Assembly: GCA_947172415.1 (NCBI GenBank)
Contig: OX359193.1
Location: forward strand, 6,504,501 to 6,568,500
Source: Chondrosia reniformis
Taxonomy: Eukaryota; Porifera; Demospongiae; Chondrillida; Chondrillidae
Direction: 5' to 3'
DNA length: 64,000 nt
Each line of letters opens with the position of its first letter. The stretch's first letter is position 1. A program made the position numbers and the translations under genes. Below the pieces are notes generated by a model that saw only the letters and a list, made by a program, of their open reading frames with translations, had not been told where the DNA came from and searched no databases. Shown here one piece after another: positions 1 to 10,671 of this stretch.

Positions 1-125
1 AAGTGTTACTGATATCTGATATTTTGTAACTTGTAAGAAATAAAATCACAAGATGGCTACAGACATGTGCACTACAAGTACTTTATTAATATTACACGCA
101 TACGTATATATTAACAATGGGTCAC

Positions 126-3100
126 CTGTAATCCATCCGCAATTTGGCATATGGCCAGTAGAGGTATGACACCACTTACAACACTAGCAATATTCCTGCA
201 AAACGATTGGCTATTATATATACATCTCATGGATTCACATTAAGTATTCTATCATGGGATGGATATGTATCTAGGCTGCTGGACCTGTCATGGGATGGCT
301 ATGTATCTAGGCTGGTGGACCTATTATGGGATGGCTACGTATCTAGGCTGGTGGACCTATTATGGGATGGCTACGTATCTAGGCTGGTGGACCTGTTATG
401 GGATGGCTTCGTATCCAGGCTGGTGGACCTATTATGGGATGGCTACGTATCTAGGCTGGTGGACCTGTCATGGGATGGCTATGTATCTAGGCTGGTGGAC
501 CTATCATGGGATGGCTATGTATCTAGGCTGGTGGACCTATCATGGGATGGCTATGTATCTAGGCTGGTGGACCTTACGCTGCTGAGACATAGAGATATCC
601 CAAGTGGTTTCTCAAGAGAAGCATAACAAGTGCAATGAAAGTGTTGGAAATGATAATGAGAATCAAGGAGACATTGGCTGTCATGCTGGCGTTTCTGGGC
701 TGACCAGCTCCCAAAGCAGTCCCAACTCTAACAGCTGCAGCAGTAGCTACACTCTGAGACACCTATACACACATACACACATACATTATTAGAGTGCCCA
801 TGCTATCAATGAAGTGGCTTAAATAATATCCACTCTATGAAGCTAAGGATGCCAGGAATATCTGTCTTATTTTACTATTAAGTGAGTTCAACTACATGCA
901 GCACATTTGGAGCATAACTAAACATTAATATGTCTGCTACTGTATGTATGTATGTAGCCCGATAGAAGTACACTACTAATTAAAAGGGTTTTACCATAAA
1001 TATGACTTCATTCATTTGTTGTAAGACTCCTTGAGCTGCCAATTGTACTTCTCCTGCTGTACCTAGCAACAGAGAAGTAGTTGAGAGCTAAAGGCAGTGA
1101 TCTACCAATTAAGTCTCAAACTGTACTATATACATACGTACAACTGATCCGCCCACCCACCCTCTCACCTACCTACTATAAACAGGCCAACTTCAAAGCA
1201 CCAACATTCTAGACAGAACATTAAAATTCCATATATGGCAACTTTTCCAAATGGTATAAGATCTTGGCACAGCAGACTAAAGTCTATAAAAGGAAAACTC
1301 AACTAACAGGAGCACCATCAGATCTACTGGACACATCATAAAGAAGTGAAAATGAAGACTGGAACTAGAACATTATGCCAGGGACTCACAAAAGATCAAG
1401 AAGAAGACAAAGATTCCCAAGATTAAGAAGAAGACAAAGATTCCCAACATCAAGAAGACAAAGATTCCGAGGGTCACTGATGAAGGGTGGAATTCTCAGA
1501 AACAGCTGTCTGGCCCAGTGGAGAAGAAGAACGTAAAAGGAGAAACCTCTTGTATCCACATCCAAAGCTCTCACTAGGTTTAGTTCCCTATAGGCCGTTT
1601 ATTCTAAAGTAGATGTATAGCATGTAAGAAAATGGTGTATTCAAGCATGTTGTGGGTCTAATTCAATTCATTATTGGGTGACTGATCACATGATACCACA
1701 ACTCACCCAGAGCTTCAAAAAAGTTGATTAATTTACTAAAATGTAGGATACTAACAGCAAAAGTTGCTCCTAAAAAGGTGTTGATCACATTCGCCCATGC
1801 TATTCCACTGAGTCAAGCATAGAAAAAATATGCGTATAACATATACTGTATACACTCATGGCAAGGAAATACTATCCATCAGCTTAGGGCTTCATGGATA
1901 TAATAGACAGTGATTTATATTTAGTGATATGACAATTGGTTGATGGAATTTCAACATTTCAAAGAAATCTTATCGTCTTCATACAAAACACCATATTTAG
2001 CAATTGTTTGAGGATGCTAGCAGGAGATTCTTGAGTGACAACAGTAACATACTAGTATAGTGTTACCACGTGTGTAGGTTCACTATATATTCCTATTCCT
2101 GTATACAAACCTGAATCCCCAATTGAGTTCCACTACAAATAAATAGCAAAGTACCGTGAGATCTATAATGCTTAAGAGGCTTAATATGACAACAGTCTTA
2201 GGAAGACCCTTAACATATAGAGTCTTGACAGCAATGAGATACACAGTGTAAGCCTATAGGAAGAGAAAGAGAGAAGATATATAGTGATATCAAAACCACA
2301 AGTATCACAATCAAACATCACAAAGAGGGAAAACATGAGGAAGAAGAAACTGCTGAGAATTCAACCCAGGACAGCTGGTTATGACCACCAGTGCCACTGA
2401 GCTACCATTTGCCACAACAATTAACGATCCATCCATCCCTCCCTCTTACATTAACAACAAGTAGATTGGTATTTTTAATTGCCATTTGTTAATTAGTGGT
2501 GATCCAACAGATATACTTGTGATATCATCAGTTTCCCTGTTAAGAGGACTAGGATATATTTCTTCCAAGTGTGTGTCTGTGCAAGTGAACACTACTTGTG
2601 AAGTGTAGGATGGATGCGTGTGTACAGTTTGCCACCTACTGGAAGAGTAACCACCAATCTCCATGCAAAACTACTAGCTGATCTACGGAATTACAAGAAG
2701 AGAGATTTGGATAATCTTAAAGACCATCTTCCTGGGTATATGGTTGAGATGCAGTTTTCATATTGACCATAAGTTGGCATCAGTTTAGAGAAGTACGTGG
2801 GTACATACATATAGAAGGTAGGCCATTGGCAACAGACATGACATACGTATACACATAGTGGATATATACGTATACGTACTAAAGTAACAATGTGACAGGA
2901 TCAATCACATGCTTGTGTATATACGTACCTTGCAACTCTGGGATTCTGTTCAATAAATATCAGTATATCTTCAGTAAAATACCATATTATTGATATTGGA
3001 CAGATAAGAATAAGTGTCAGAATGTAACCTAAAAGAGTGAAGCAATAATTAAAGTAATCATTCATCAAGCACATCAGTTCTGCCACTTGTGAGCACACAT

Positions 3101-4234
3101 TCAGCAATACCATATACATATAGACAGACATAGCAGTGACCATCATAATATGTACTTAGTTAACTCACAGCGATACATAAGTATTTTAAGACTCTTCAAG
3201 TCTCCCATTCCCACAGTGTGAGAACCAAGTGTATCTATGACTGTGCATAGTCCAATTATGGGATAATATCCTGTTATATTACAGAACTAAAAGTACAAAG
3301 AATGTATTTATTAATAGACAATTTAGACATGTTCCCTGGTGCATGCAAGTTGAAAATGAAATAGTTACAAACTCACAGCTATTGCCAAGGCTTCAGTAGT
3401 CAACAACCATAGATAACAATTAGTTTATGTTAAAGGAGAGAAAAGGGTAAATAAACAAATAAATTAGTAAAAGTAATTGATATCTTCCTACAGTAACTGA
3501 AAATTTTAAAGTATTTTTACTGTATGTAACAGCGACCTCCTACTGAGGAGATGATGAATTGATTGATTGATTGAATTGATATCTGATTATAAGAACAACT
3601 AGAATATGAATACACATAATTCAGGTTAATAGATAGATAGGTAGGCAGTTTTATCATTGTGAACACTTCAATATGCTCTTAGATGACATCATAATGGATA
3701 CTGCACATACCTGATCCAGGCTGTGCCTAATACTGGAATGCCTTATTAACAATATATTGAGCTATGTGGAACTAGAATCATACAATGAAGACTTACACGT
3801 GGCAGCTATTTCGTGTTCTCCCAAATGTCCACTGAATGAAAGGATTATAGTAAACGTAAGTTGCTCCAGAAACTGACCGAGGACCTACGTATATATATAC
3901 AGCAAAGAATCTAGAAATTATACATCATTTGGCCCGGTAGCGGTACTTTTTGCAACGCTAATATTTCCATATCACGAATGAGACAACAATCAATAGGCCA
4001 AGCCATATTTAGGAAATTAAAGAGACGGCAAATTAGACATACGTACAACACGCGGTACAGCACCTTCAGTTTACATACGTACGTAGACTACAACATAATA
4101 CATATAATAGCGTCGTCACTATTGGCGACGAGTAAATGTAAGGAATGGATTCTACTAACAGTTGGCCAGGTAAAGCTGATTATCCTAGACGCTTCTCCTT
4201 TAAAAGATCTCGGTGTTAAACTAGGTCCTGGCAT
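126..4234 (-). CDS. MATE-family multidrug/toxin extrusion transporter, 3' end beyond window
   Basis: Multi-pass membrane antiporter of the MATE (SLC47-like) family, which exports organic cations in exchange for H+ or Na+. Exons read on the minus strand: 4160-4234, 3797-3884, 3377-3390, 3169-3286, 2929-3028, then 2111-2132, 1707-1807, 1173-1283, 995-1062, 578-762 and 126-174. The first exon gives M-P-G-P-S-L-T-P ending in FTWPT, and the second continues LGQFLEQLTF...GHLGEHEIAAT. Later family landmarks are VIDTLGSHTVGMGD, WYFTEDIL, FCLECWCFEVG, GEVQLAAQG, VRVGTALGAGQPRNA and IPLLAICQIADGLQ. Phases agree at each junction except between 2929 and 2132, where one exon was not found. A 14-nt microexon (3377-3390) and a 22-nt exon (2111-2132) are needed to keep the frame. 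The C-terminal transmembrane segments lie to the left of the window. Confidence 0.88.
252..575. repeat. 36-bp minisatellite, about 9 units, in a MATE intron
   Basis: Direct tandem repeats with a unit that reads roughly GGGATGGCTAYGTATCTAGG plus CTGGTGGACCTATTAT. The unit length is divisible by three, so the array stays open in several frames and mimics a protein (WDGYVSRLVDL repeated). It lies between MATE exons 126-174 and 578-762 and ends at the splice donor side of the latter. Confidence 0.93.
1390..1645 (+). repeat. Dispersed repeat family A, copy 1
   Basis: The block contains the landmarks GATGAAGGGTGGAATTC, CAGTGGAGAAGAAGA and GGTTTAGTTCCCTATAGGC, followed by an AGCATGTA(A/G)GAAAATGGT tail. 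The same order of landmarks recurs near 35068 and 43274, in reverse near 51775, and in fragments at 27263-27600 and 59125. All copies sit in introns or gene flanks. It has no evident protein and is best regarded as a non-autonomous interspersed element. Here it lies in a MATE intron. Confidence 0.8.
2140..2928. other. MATE intronic stretch with an unlocated exon and a SINE-like copy
   Basis: The splice phases of the flanking MATE exons (2929-3028 ends in phase 2, 2111-2132 begins in phase 1) require at least one more exon here. It should encode the MATE segment that normally contains a leucine-rich helix before the mid-protein loop. I could not find it convincingly. Apart from the tRNA-derived repeat at 2300-2415 I see only AT-rich DNA. 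Confidence 0.5.
2300..2415 (-). mobile_element. tRNA-derived SINE-like element, copy 1
   Basis: Read on the minus strand this begins GGTAGCTCAGTGGCACTGGT, which contains an A-box-like TAGCTCAGTGG. About 35 bases on it has GGGTTGAATTC, a B-box-like motif, followed by a T/C-rich tail ending TTTTCCCTCTTTGTGATGTT. Related copies with the same head and tail lie near 23600-23700 and, more diverged, near 53425-53510. The internal promoter arrangement is that of a tRNA-derived SINE. It is too degenerate to be a functional tRNA gene. Confidence 0.62.
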
Positions 4235-4511
4235 AGTTCTATTTTAGCCTTTAGAGTCTCTTCTATCAGTGACTGTGGTACTTTGCAAAGCCTAACGAAC
4301 ACATAATCCAAAGTAGACTGTCTTAATCTTGCAAATTAACAATTATGTACAGCCTTTATATACGAAAAATGTTCCCCTATCAATGCCCTGTGACCCTCAA
4401 GGGGATGTTCCGATAATTATAACTACTTTGGCGCCGTTCTTGAAATTGCAACACTTCTTCCCCAATATAGTATTGAATCTACTTTAATATCGATCGGATC
4501 CTGTACACATC

Positions 4512-5840
4512 ATGTCAACAGACTATGATCAGTCCTTAGGTAAGTAATTATTATATATGTATAGAATTTGCACACAAATTTGTACACCTGCCTCCCAATA
4601 ATATTACTTAGCTGATATTATAAAACAACAGAGGAAATCAAAGCAGAGCGGCAGCTCCAAGGGAAAGGGAAGTGTTAGAGGTAGAGGCGGAACTCAAAGG
4701 GGGAGAGGGAGAGGGAGGATACAGAACCAAGTGCGTCGACAGATACAGACACAGCAACCGTCGAAACTTGCAAGTCAACGAGTAAGTGTAAGGTCAAGAT
4801 GGTTTCCCTCCAAAACTAAGTCATAACCAGATATACATATTTAGACGTAGGCCTTCATTATTTTGTCCAAGGCATTTTACTGTAAGTCCTTGACTCATCC
4901 CAAATGATTTTTTTATGTATAGGGTGGTTTAAAGAAGAGAGGTACTCGAGGGGGTGGTCCACGCGGTAGGAAGAACACATCACAAGGAACACCTCAGCAA
5001 CCCTCACTTAACACTCAGAGGGGAAGATCCAGGAAAAGTCTGCAGGGACTGTTAACACAAAAGAATCAAGAGAAAGGAAAGACCAAGCAAGGTGGTATAA
5101 ATACAAAGTTGTATACATCAAGACAGAGCGCTGATGTCAGCAAAGCGGTACTGTCTACTAGGGGAGCAGGTGTTGCTAAGAGAGGTAGAGGAATGGCTAG
5201 AAACATGGCCGCTGGATTGAAGTGAGTTGGCAACTGTTACCAACTAGTTTGCAATAATTAAATCCACTAGAGTTGCCTCACTAGCTAGATAATTGCCACC
5301 TCACTTATCACAAGACTGTTATGCATATATCCACTGTAATAGAAATTATTACAATTTTTGTACATTTTATTATTTTATAAGACTGTTATGCATATATCCA
5401 CTGTAATAGAAATTATTACAATTTTTGTACATTTTATTATTTTATAGGACACAAAGTTCGGCTTCCTTCCAGACATCTCCAAAGCCTGTTGCTTCATCCT
5501 TTACGTCACCTTCACTAAGAGTATCTATTGGCGGTGGTTACAAAAGACAAGTTGACACTAATCCAGTAGGAGTTGATATTGTTGATATGGTAGTACATTC
5601 AGTGAGTTGAAGCAACTACACACATTTTAGAGATTTAGAATTATTAACTCGCTTGTTTTTAAATGCATGTATGTATTTTAGACAAAAACTACACTGAACA
5701 ATCGATTTGATGAAGATCCAAGTCAATTGTCCTCAACAGTCACTCCAGAAGGGAGAAGACTTAAAATTGTCACTCAAGGTAGCTCTTCTCAGCGTGGAAG
5801 ACCAGGGCGGGGCAGAGGTAGAGGGAGGGGAAGAATGTAG
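4512..5840 (+). CDS. RG-rich mRNA-export adaptor-like protein (UBM-containing; UIF/CHTOP/ALYREF-like)
   Basis: Exons 4512-4539, 4612-4781, 4923-5221, 5448-5601 and 5682-5840 join to one 269-residue frame. The N-terminus MSTDYDQSLADIIKQQRK matches the UAP56-binding motif (hydrophobic-x-x-IIK-basic) shared by ALY/REF, UIF and CHTOP. The body is rich in Arg/Gly and Lys. A late TLNNRF motif recalls the SLNERF motif of CHTOP, and the protein ends in an RG tract (GRGRGRGRGRM). No RRM domain is visible, so it is not ALYREF itself. The inferred role is a nuclear adaptor recruiting the DEAD-box helicase UAP56 to mRNA. It is transcribed divergently from the MATE gene, 277 bp away. Confidence 0.75.
5313..5446. 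repeat. 67-bp tandem duplication including a splice acceptor
   Basis: Copy 1 (5313-5379) and copy 2 (5380-5446) are essentially identical, each with GACTGTTATGCATATATCC and a poly-T/A tail. Copy 2 ends in the authentic acceptor TTTATAG before exon 4 of the export-adaptor gene. The matching position of copy 1 reads TTTATAAG, so the duplication produced two candidate 3' splice sites. Confidence 0.88.
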
Positions 5841-6221
5841 AAGACATAGCATCTGCTAATATGTACCCATGTAGTCACTTCTGCTTTCTTTTAATATTTG
5901 TAAAACAATACAGAAGATAGAACTGTAAAAAAAGTTCTTTTTTTTTTCGTTTTTCCTTATCTGACAAAAACATCTGTATTTTTGAAGCTGGTTTTGTCCC
6001 TGTAAAAATAGTATAGATTGTAAGTACATATTGTTAATGCGATCATAGTAAAGTCTCGACAGGACTTAGGACAAGTACAGTGAATAATATATCATCATAA
6101 TTAAACTCTGGATATTACCCCTGCCCACTCATATCTCTTGAGGAGCGAAATTAAATGGGTAATAAAAAGGTTAAGCTAGAGTAATAAAAGATCAGCTTCA
6201 TATCATCTGAACAATACTGCA
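5841..6221. other. Convergent intergenic spacer with a dispersed repeat
   Basis: Lies between the stop codons of the export-adaptor gene (+) and the 4EHP gene (-). Around 6110-6170 it carries a sequence with CCACTCATATCTCTTGAGGA and ATGGGTAATAAAA that resembles 21225-21300 (CCACTCATGTCTCCTGAGGA, ATGGGTGGAACTA), so this is a second dispersed repeat family. No other feature is seen. Confidence 0.6.
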
Positions 6222-7576
6222 CTAGTATGGAGCTAGTCTGATCTCCATGGTTACCAGTGGACTGGAGGTTTGCTGGTGATTACAACCTTGTATCGTACAT
6301 ATTCTGACACAAATATACCTGAGGCTATCATTGTGTGACTTGTACTCCATTATTGTATTGCTGGGCAAGGAAAGAACTCTCTGAAGTGTATCTCTAGAAG
6401 ATATGGAAGGAGATTAAACCAAATATTCACTGCTAAGTGTTCACTAGTCACACCTTATCTTGCTAGTAATGACTTGGTCTCCTGCAGTTTTGTTCCACAC
6501 TGAGATAATGTCTTCCTGCTGACGGAGAGACACAACTGCTCCACATATCTCATCACCAACCATGAACTGCTCACCCAAAATAGCCAGAATCTAAGGTAAG
6601 GCAACAGTTAAATTAAGGTAGCAGATAGTATAATATACGTATGTAGCAGCCAGTATGATCTTTGATTGTACAACATATCTATAGTGTAACTGAATTGTGG
6701 GGTACAGTTGTGGTACTGCCAGAATACTGCTATTACAACAAAATTACTGTGCATACTCACTAAGTTTTCCCAACAGCGAGAAGAAATTCCTTTCTTTAAT
6801 CGAACCATCCACTTTCCTCCTTCTCTATTAGCTTCATCCTAAGGAAGGAGAGAGTGTATGAAAAGTCGATTTTCTAGTCTCAACTCAGCAAAATCACACA
6901 CAACCTTCCTCACCTCCCACATTGGGCGAATGCCTTCCTTAAACATGTGAATGTCACATGGCACTAGGAGGTCACCAGGCTTTCTCATGAAACAGTAGTA
7001 CGACCAGAACTGCTCAACAGTGGAGAAACAGCCAATCAACTTGACATTCTGCCCATAGTTTTCAGCTGTCTGTCGTGCACCTCCATGTTGTCGCTGAGAG
7101 AACCAGAATGAATACATGTACTGCAGACTGTGCTCATCCTCACGAGGCGGGGGCGGATCCTTGTAACTCTACATTCAGAAGTCAATTCAATATTAAAACA
7201 GGTTATAAAAGTATAGAGATATCTCAGCCTTTAATATCCTAACATAACCAAAACGAGTTAAAACATATTATGGCCATGACACGCTAAAATAATAGCCTTT
7301 ATTTTTTGACAACCAATCACATCTTGCACATCTTCAGCGAAAAGATGTGCAATCCCGTCAAACTTTGCTTTGAAATGTACAAATTCAAGCTTGCACCTCG
7401 GGTTTTAACTAATTTGGTCAACCATAAGCTAAGTTAGCGGATTCTGACTATGCAGTAAATAAATGCCGCAACAATCTATCTAATCTAAAGGATACTGCTG
7501 TAATTAGTGTTTCTGCAAATTACAGAACTAAATGACTTACATAACTAGCATTTATATCAGATCCATTGTCCGCCAT
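6222..7576 (-). CDS. EIF4E2: eIF4E2 / 4EHP cap-binding protein
   Basis: Class II eIF4E homolog that binds m7G caps without productive eIF4G recruitment and represses translation. Exons 7541-7576, 6914-7168, 6761-6838, 6454-6590 and 6222-6393 give 225 residues (human protein: 245). Signature stretches are YMYSFWFSQR, VKLIGCFSTVEQFW, GDLLVPCDIHMFKEGIRPMWE, KWMVRLKKGISSRCWENL and ILAILGEQFMVG. Aromatic cap-stacking positions fit 4EHP: a Tyr in ENYGQN where eIF4E has Trp, and the Trp of PMWE. The C-terminus after EYKSHNDSL differs from vertebrate 4EHP and reads through a possible donor (GGTATAT) into an open tail of about 33 residues, so the last part is less certain. The start codon lies 188 bp from the divergent fucosyltransferase gene. 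Confidence 0.9.
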
Positions 7577-7764
7577 CTTGTTGTTTACATGAACTGGAAC
7601 GTTATCACACCTCCATTTTTGTCTCGGAGACTAGAATCACACGGGAACGGTGAAACCCTATTACGTGCAAGTCTTGTAGTCCGATGCTATAATAATAGGT
7701 GAATGTGTGGTACCTGGAACATCTGGACTACAGACAAATGAGCTAGCAGCTAATTTAATTCAAA

Positions 7765-8874
7765 ATGAGGAATCCGTCAGTTCTAAGAAGGGGCATTACA
7801 TTTGTAGTAGTAACCATTTTTGGATGTCTTCTTTTGTTTTTTCTAAAAAAGAAGTTTGTTGGCCCGTATGCTGATCATGACGCTACTGGTTCTGTTACTG
7901 GACACAATTTATGGTATAGGAAGAATCTAAAGAGTGTAAATGTTTACATTTTGGAATATGAAGATCATGTAAAGTTTTTTGGTAGCAAATATTCAAGAGC
8001 TGTCCATTTAAATCTTTCCGAAGTTTGTGGGCTTGACAACTTCGCATGTAATTTTCAACACGAAGACCCCGAGATTTCAGATGTCTTGTTTACTTCAGTG
8101 TGGTGTAATGATAGGTTAGGTGTTCAGAATACAATAGAAAAGTATCATAAAGGCCGGCTGCTCAGTGTATTGAACAGCGAAGCGGAACCTAGGCTATCTC
8201 CTGAGCAACTCCAGCTCCTAGAGAGGGCTGACATAAGAGTGGATTACCATCCATCCTCTGAAGGGTTTGTATCTGAAGTGTGTCTACTAACCCCAAGCAA
8301 GTATCCAATAAAAGGTTCTGAGAGAAAAGGAATAGTGCTCTTTCTCAGTGACTGCAACTTTAAATGGAGAACAGACTTTGTTGAAGAACTGATGAAGCAT
8401 GTCCATATAGACTCTTACGGACGCTGTTTAAACAATGCTCAGAGTCCTTCTAATGACTATGAGAAATCTTCTCACGAGAGGAATGCTGAATCCATGAAGA
8501 TAGCTAGCCAATACCGCATGTTTCTTCAAATTGAGAACACTATTACAAAAGACTATATCACAGAAAAGCTTTATGTGCCATATCAATCAGGTGCCATCCC
8601 AGTGTACTGGGGCACCCCAGAGGTATACCACTGGGTACCAGGGAATCACACATTTATTGATATAACTAGGTTTAAAGGTCCGTTAGATCTAGCCCTATAT
8701 CTGAAGAAGGTTGATAAAGATGATAATCTCTTTAACTATCACACTTCAAACTTTGACTGGGAGAGAACAAGAGAAGCAATGAAGCATGTATGTGGTTCTT
8801 ATCAAGATCCAGAACTAAACTATTTCTGTGAAGTTTGTAAAGCAACCTACCGTCGAAAAAATAAAATGTTATAG
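7765..8874 (+). CDS. GT10 family fucosyltransferase (FUT10/FUT11, POFUT3/4-like), intronless
   Basis: The single uninterrupted frame of 369 residues begins with a short cytoplasmic tail and a transmembrane anchor (GITFVVVTIFGCLLLFFLKKK), typical of type II Golgi/ER glycosyltransferases. The GT10 donor-binding signature is clear: FLQIENTITKDYITEKLYVP followed by GAIPVYWGTPEV. The variant VYxGTPxV and the downstream WVPGNHTFIDI are closer to FUT10/11 than to Lewis-type enzymes. It should transfer fucose from GDP-fucose to a protein or glycan acceptor in the secretory pathway. Lack of introns in an intron-rich neighbourhood could reflect an old retrocopy. It shares its promoter region with 4EHP. 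Confidence 0.88.
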   Translation: MRNPSVLRRGITFVVVTIFGCLLLFFLKKKFVGPYADHDATGSVTGHNLWYRKNLKSVNVYILEYEDHVKFFGSKYSRAVHLNLSEVCGLDNFACNFQHEDPEISDVLFTSVWCNDRLGVQNTIEKYHKGRLLSVLNSEAEPRLSPEQLQLLERADIRVDYHPSSEGFVSEVCLLTPSKYPIKGSERKGIVLFLSDCNFKWRTDFVEELMKHVHIDSYGRCLNNAQSPSNDYEKSSHERNAESMKIASQYRMFLQIENTITKDYITEKLYVPYQSGAIPVYWGTPEVYHWVPGNHTFIDITRFKGPLDLALYLKKVDKDDNLFNYHTSNFDWERTREAMKHVCGSYQDPELNYFCEVCKATYRRKNKML

Positions 8875-9409
8875 TATAATTCACATAACATAGCCATGTA
8901 TATATTCCTTTTTGCACATTAAAACTCTTAAATTATTTTAATTTCTAATTTGACCACCTGAATAATACCTACGTACATATATTATATGTGGTTATCTATA
9001 AATTTAATAAGATAATATATGGACTGTCTCTAAGGGGTTCATAATTTACATAAATAGACAGATAGATACATACATACATAATAGGAGCTAATGAATTACA
9101 GAAATGCCAGGAATGCATTTAGAGTAGTAATCTGTTAGTTTCAGATTTAAATTCTGTACACATTACACATTCAACACATACACCCCTAGCTTGATTAGTA
9201 GTAAAATATGCCAAAAGCCGCTATAACACAGAAAAGGGTATCCTACAAATGAGAAAATGTTATTGTATCACAGGTATAACAGCTTGGTATATATTATGTA
9301 GTTAGCTTAGCTATATATAAATACATATGTACATAGCAGATACTTTACAGGATAAATTCAGACATACGTACTACAAGGTCAGCAAACTAAAGTTTAGATG
9401 CCGCAATCT
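8875..9409. other. AT-rich convergent spacer
   Basis: Lies between the ends of the fucosyltransferase (+) and Tctex1 (-) genes. It holds short TA-rich and tetranucleotide runs (AGATAGATACATACATACAT near 9058). No gene or repeat family is recognised. Confidence 0.6.
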
Positions 9410-10086
9410 TTATTTACAAAGGAAGCTCACATTCATGTATATGTCTTGAGCATAGTTATCAGTGTCAGAATCCCAAAAGCATCTACAACCAATTCTGCAA
9501 TAAATAATAATCAGAATGTTTAGTGTTTACGTATATATACTTTGTATGTTGAACCATAGACTATCTATACTTACGTAAGTATAGATAGTCTATGGTTGAA
9601 CACATCATATTTTCCAACCAGCTTACTTGACTCCTTCCCCCCTCTGCTCTCCAATTACTGCTTGAACAACAAACTTGTACCGTTCACATTCCAATTCTGC
9701 AATTACATATATACACAAAGACTTCACAAACAAATACAATATCTGATACAATAACCTCATAGGAAATGTACACAGTAATACTCCTACTTAAAAGTTTCTG
9801 GCTGTTACAAATTGATGGCTGAATTTTAGACAAACCTTTAAGTTTGTTCTTTACTAAGTCACAGAGATCGCGTGTCCAGGTCTCCACATTCTCTGTACTA
9901 TATTGCTTATCTTGAAAATAATCTATTAAAATTTCATGCAGCAAATCCTTAACCAAAGCAGGTCGAAATCTGTAGCAAGGTGAATGTATGCAATATTCTT
10001 TCCAGTAGTATATAAAGATATAAGGCTCACTTATGCTGAAATTTTGGCCGAATTGTATACGTGCTGGCGGGTACTACGTCGGCCAT
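9410..10086 (-). CDS. Tctex1-type dynein light chain (DYNLT2B/TCTEX1D2-like)
   Basis: Exons 10031-10086, 9836-9969, 9627-9696 and 9410-9494 give 114 residues. The order of motifs is that of Tctex1 domains: YTIRPKFQHKFRPALVKDLL, then a helical segment with LCDLVKNKLK, then ECERYKFVVQAVIGEQRGEG, then CRCFWDSDTDNYAQDIYMN. The protein ends in VSFLCK, shorter than the usual terminal beta-strand. Proteins of this group are light chains of cytoplasmic or intraflagellar dynein-2. It is divergent from NDUFA1 with 85 bp between start codons. A perfect 46-bp palindrome sits in its third intron. Confidence 0.9.
9552..9597. repeat. Perfect 46-bp palindrome without spacer
   Basis: Each arm is 23 bases (AACCATAGACTATCTATACT plus TAC) and the second arm is its exact reverse complement, meeting at TTAC/GTAA with no unpaired loop. 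It lies in the intron between exons 9627-9696 and 9410-9494 of the Tctex1 gene. In RNA it would form a continuous hairpin; in DNA it could extrude a cruciform. Confidence 0.95.
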
Positions 10087-10171
10087 TTTGAATCAAACCA
10101 TGGAAACGTGGTAAAATCCTAGCCCTATTGAAGTAGGTGGTACCAGTGTAATGTACTAGAGGGATAGAGCA

Positions 10172-10671
10172 ATGTGGCCAGAAGCACTTCCCTCTTTCAT
10201 CATAATAGGAGGCTGTTTTGTATTCACTGGAACGGCTCTAATGTTGGTCGAAAGATGGAATAATGGAGGAAAAGTTAGACATCTTTCTTCACAACTTGAT
10301 GTAGTGATTTCGAACCTTTATATATATATATACATATGTATTCATTCGTTTCAAATATTCTGCCTTATCTCTGAAAGCTACTTTTCCATTTCTGTGTGCA
10401 GCCTAAGAGATATGGTTTAGAGTATTGGGACAGAGAAATGATGGAGAGAGATGCCAGAATAACAGGAGCAACGTATAAACAGAAGGTAAAGATAATAATT
10501 GTTACAGATGGGATGTATTTATAGGATGTATGTATATGACTTGTTTTAATCATCTGTAATATATATTTGTTGCCTTGAGATCAGTTTTAATTGCATGGTG
10601 TATTCATGTACTCTCATTTAGTAGGTTGTTGACTAAAAGTTAATGTATGTTTTATACAGGGGTTGGACTAA
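10172..10671 (+). CDS. NDUFA1: NDUFA1 (MWFE), respiratory complex I accessory subunit
   Basis: Exons 10172-10273, 10402-10485 and 10660-10671 encode 65 residues. The protein starts MWPEALPSFIIIGGCFVFTG, matching the MWFE start and single transmembrane helix of NDUFA1. It continues with ERWNNGGK, YWDREMMERDARITG and ends KQKGLD, like the vertebrate KGLENID terminus. It is an integral subunit of the complex I membrane arm in the mitochondrial inner membrane. The last coding exon is only four codons including the stop, and the first donor is a weak GTTAGA. The start of translation is 85 bp from that of the divergent Tctex1 gene. Confidence 0.93.

Noticed and set aside
207-626. Long open frames encoding WDGYVSRLVDL-type protein repeats
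   Set aside because: They are open only because the 36-bp minisatellite unit is divisible by three; the array lies between two MATE exons on the other strand.
3978-4247. Plus-strand 89-codon frame
   Set aside because: It is the opposite strand of the MATE first exon and its intron, where the minus strand has a conserved reading (FTWPT).
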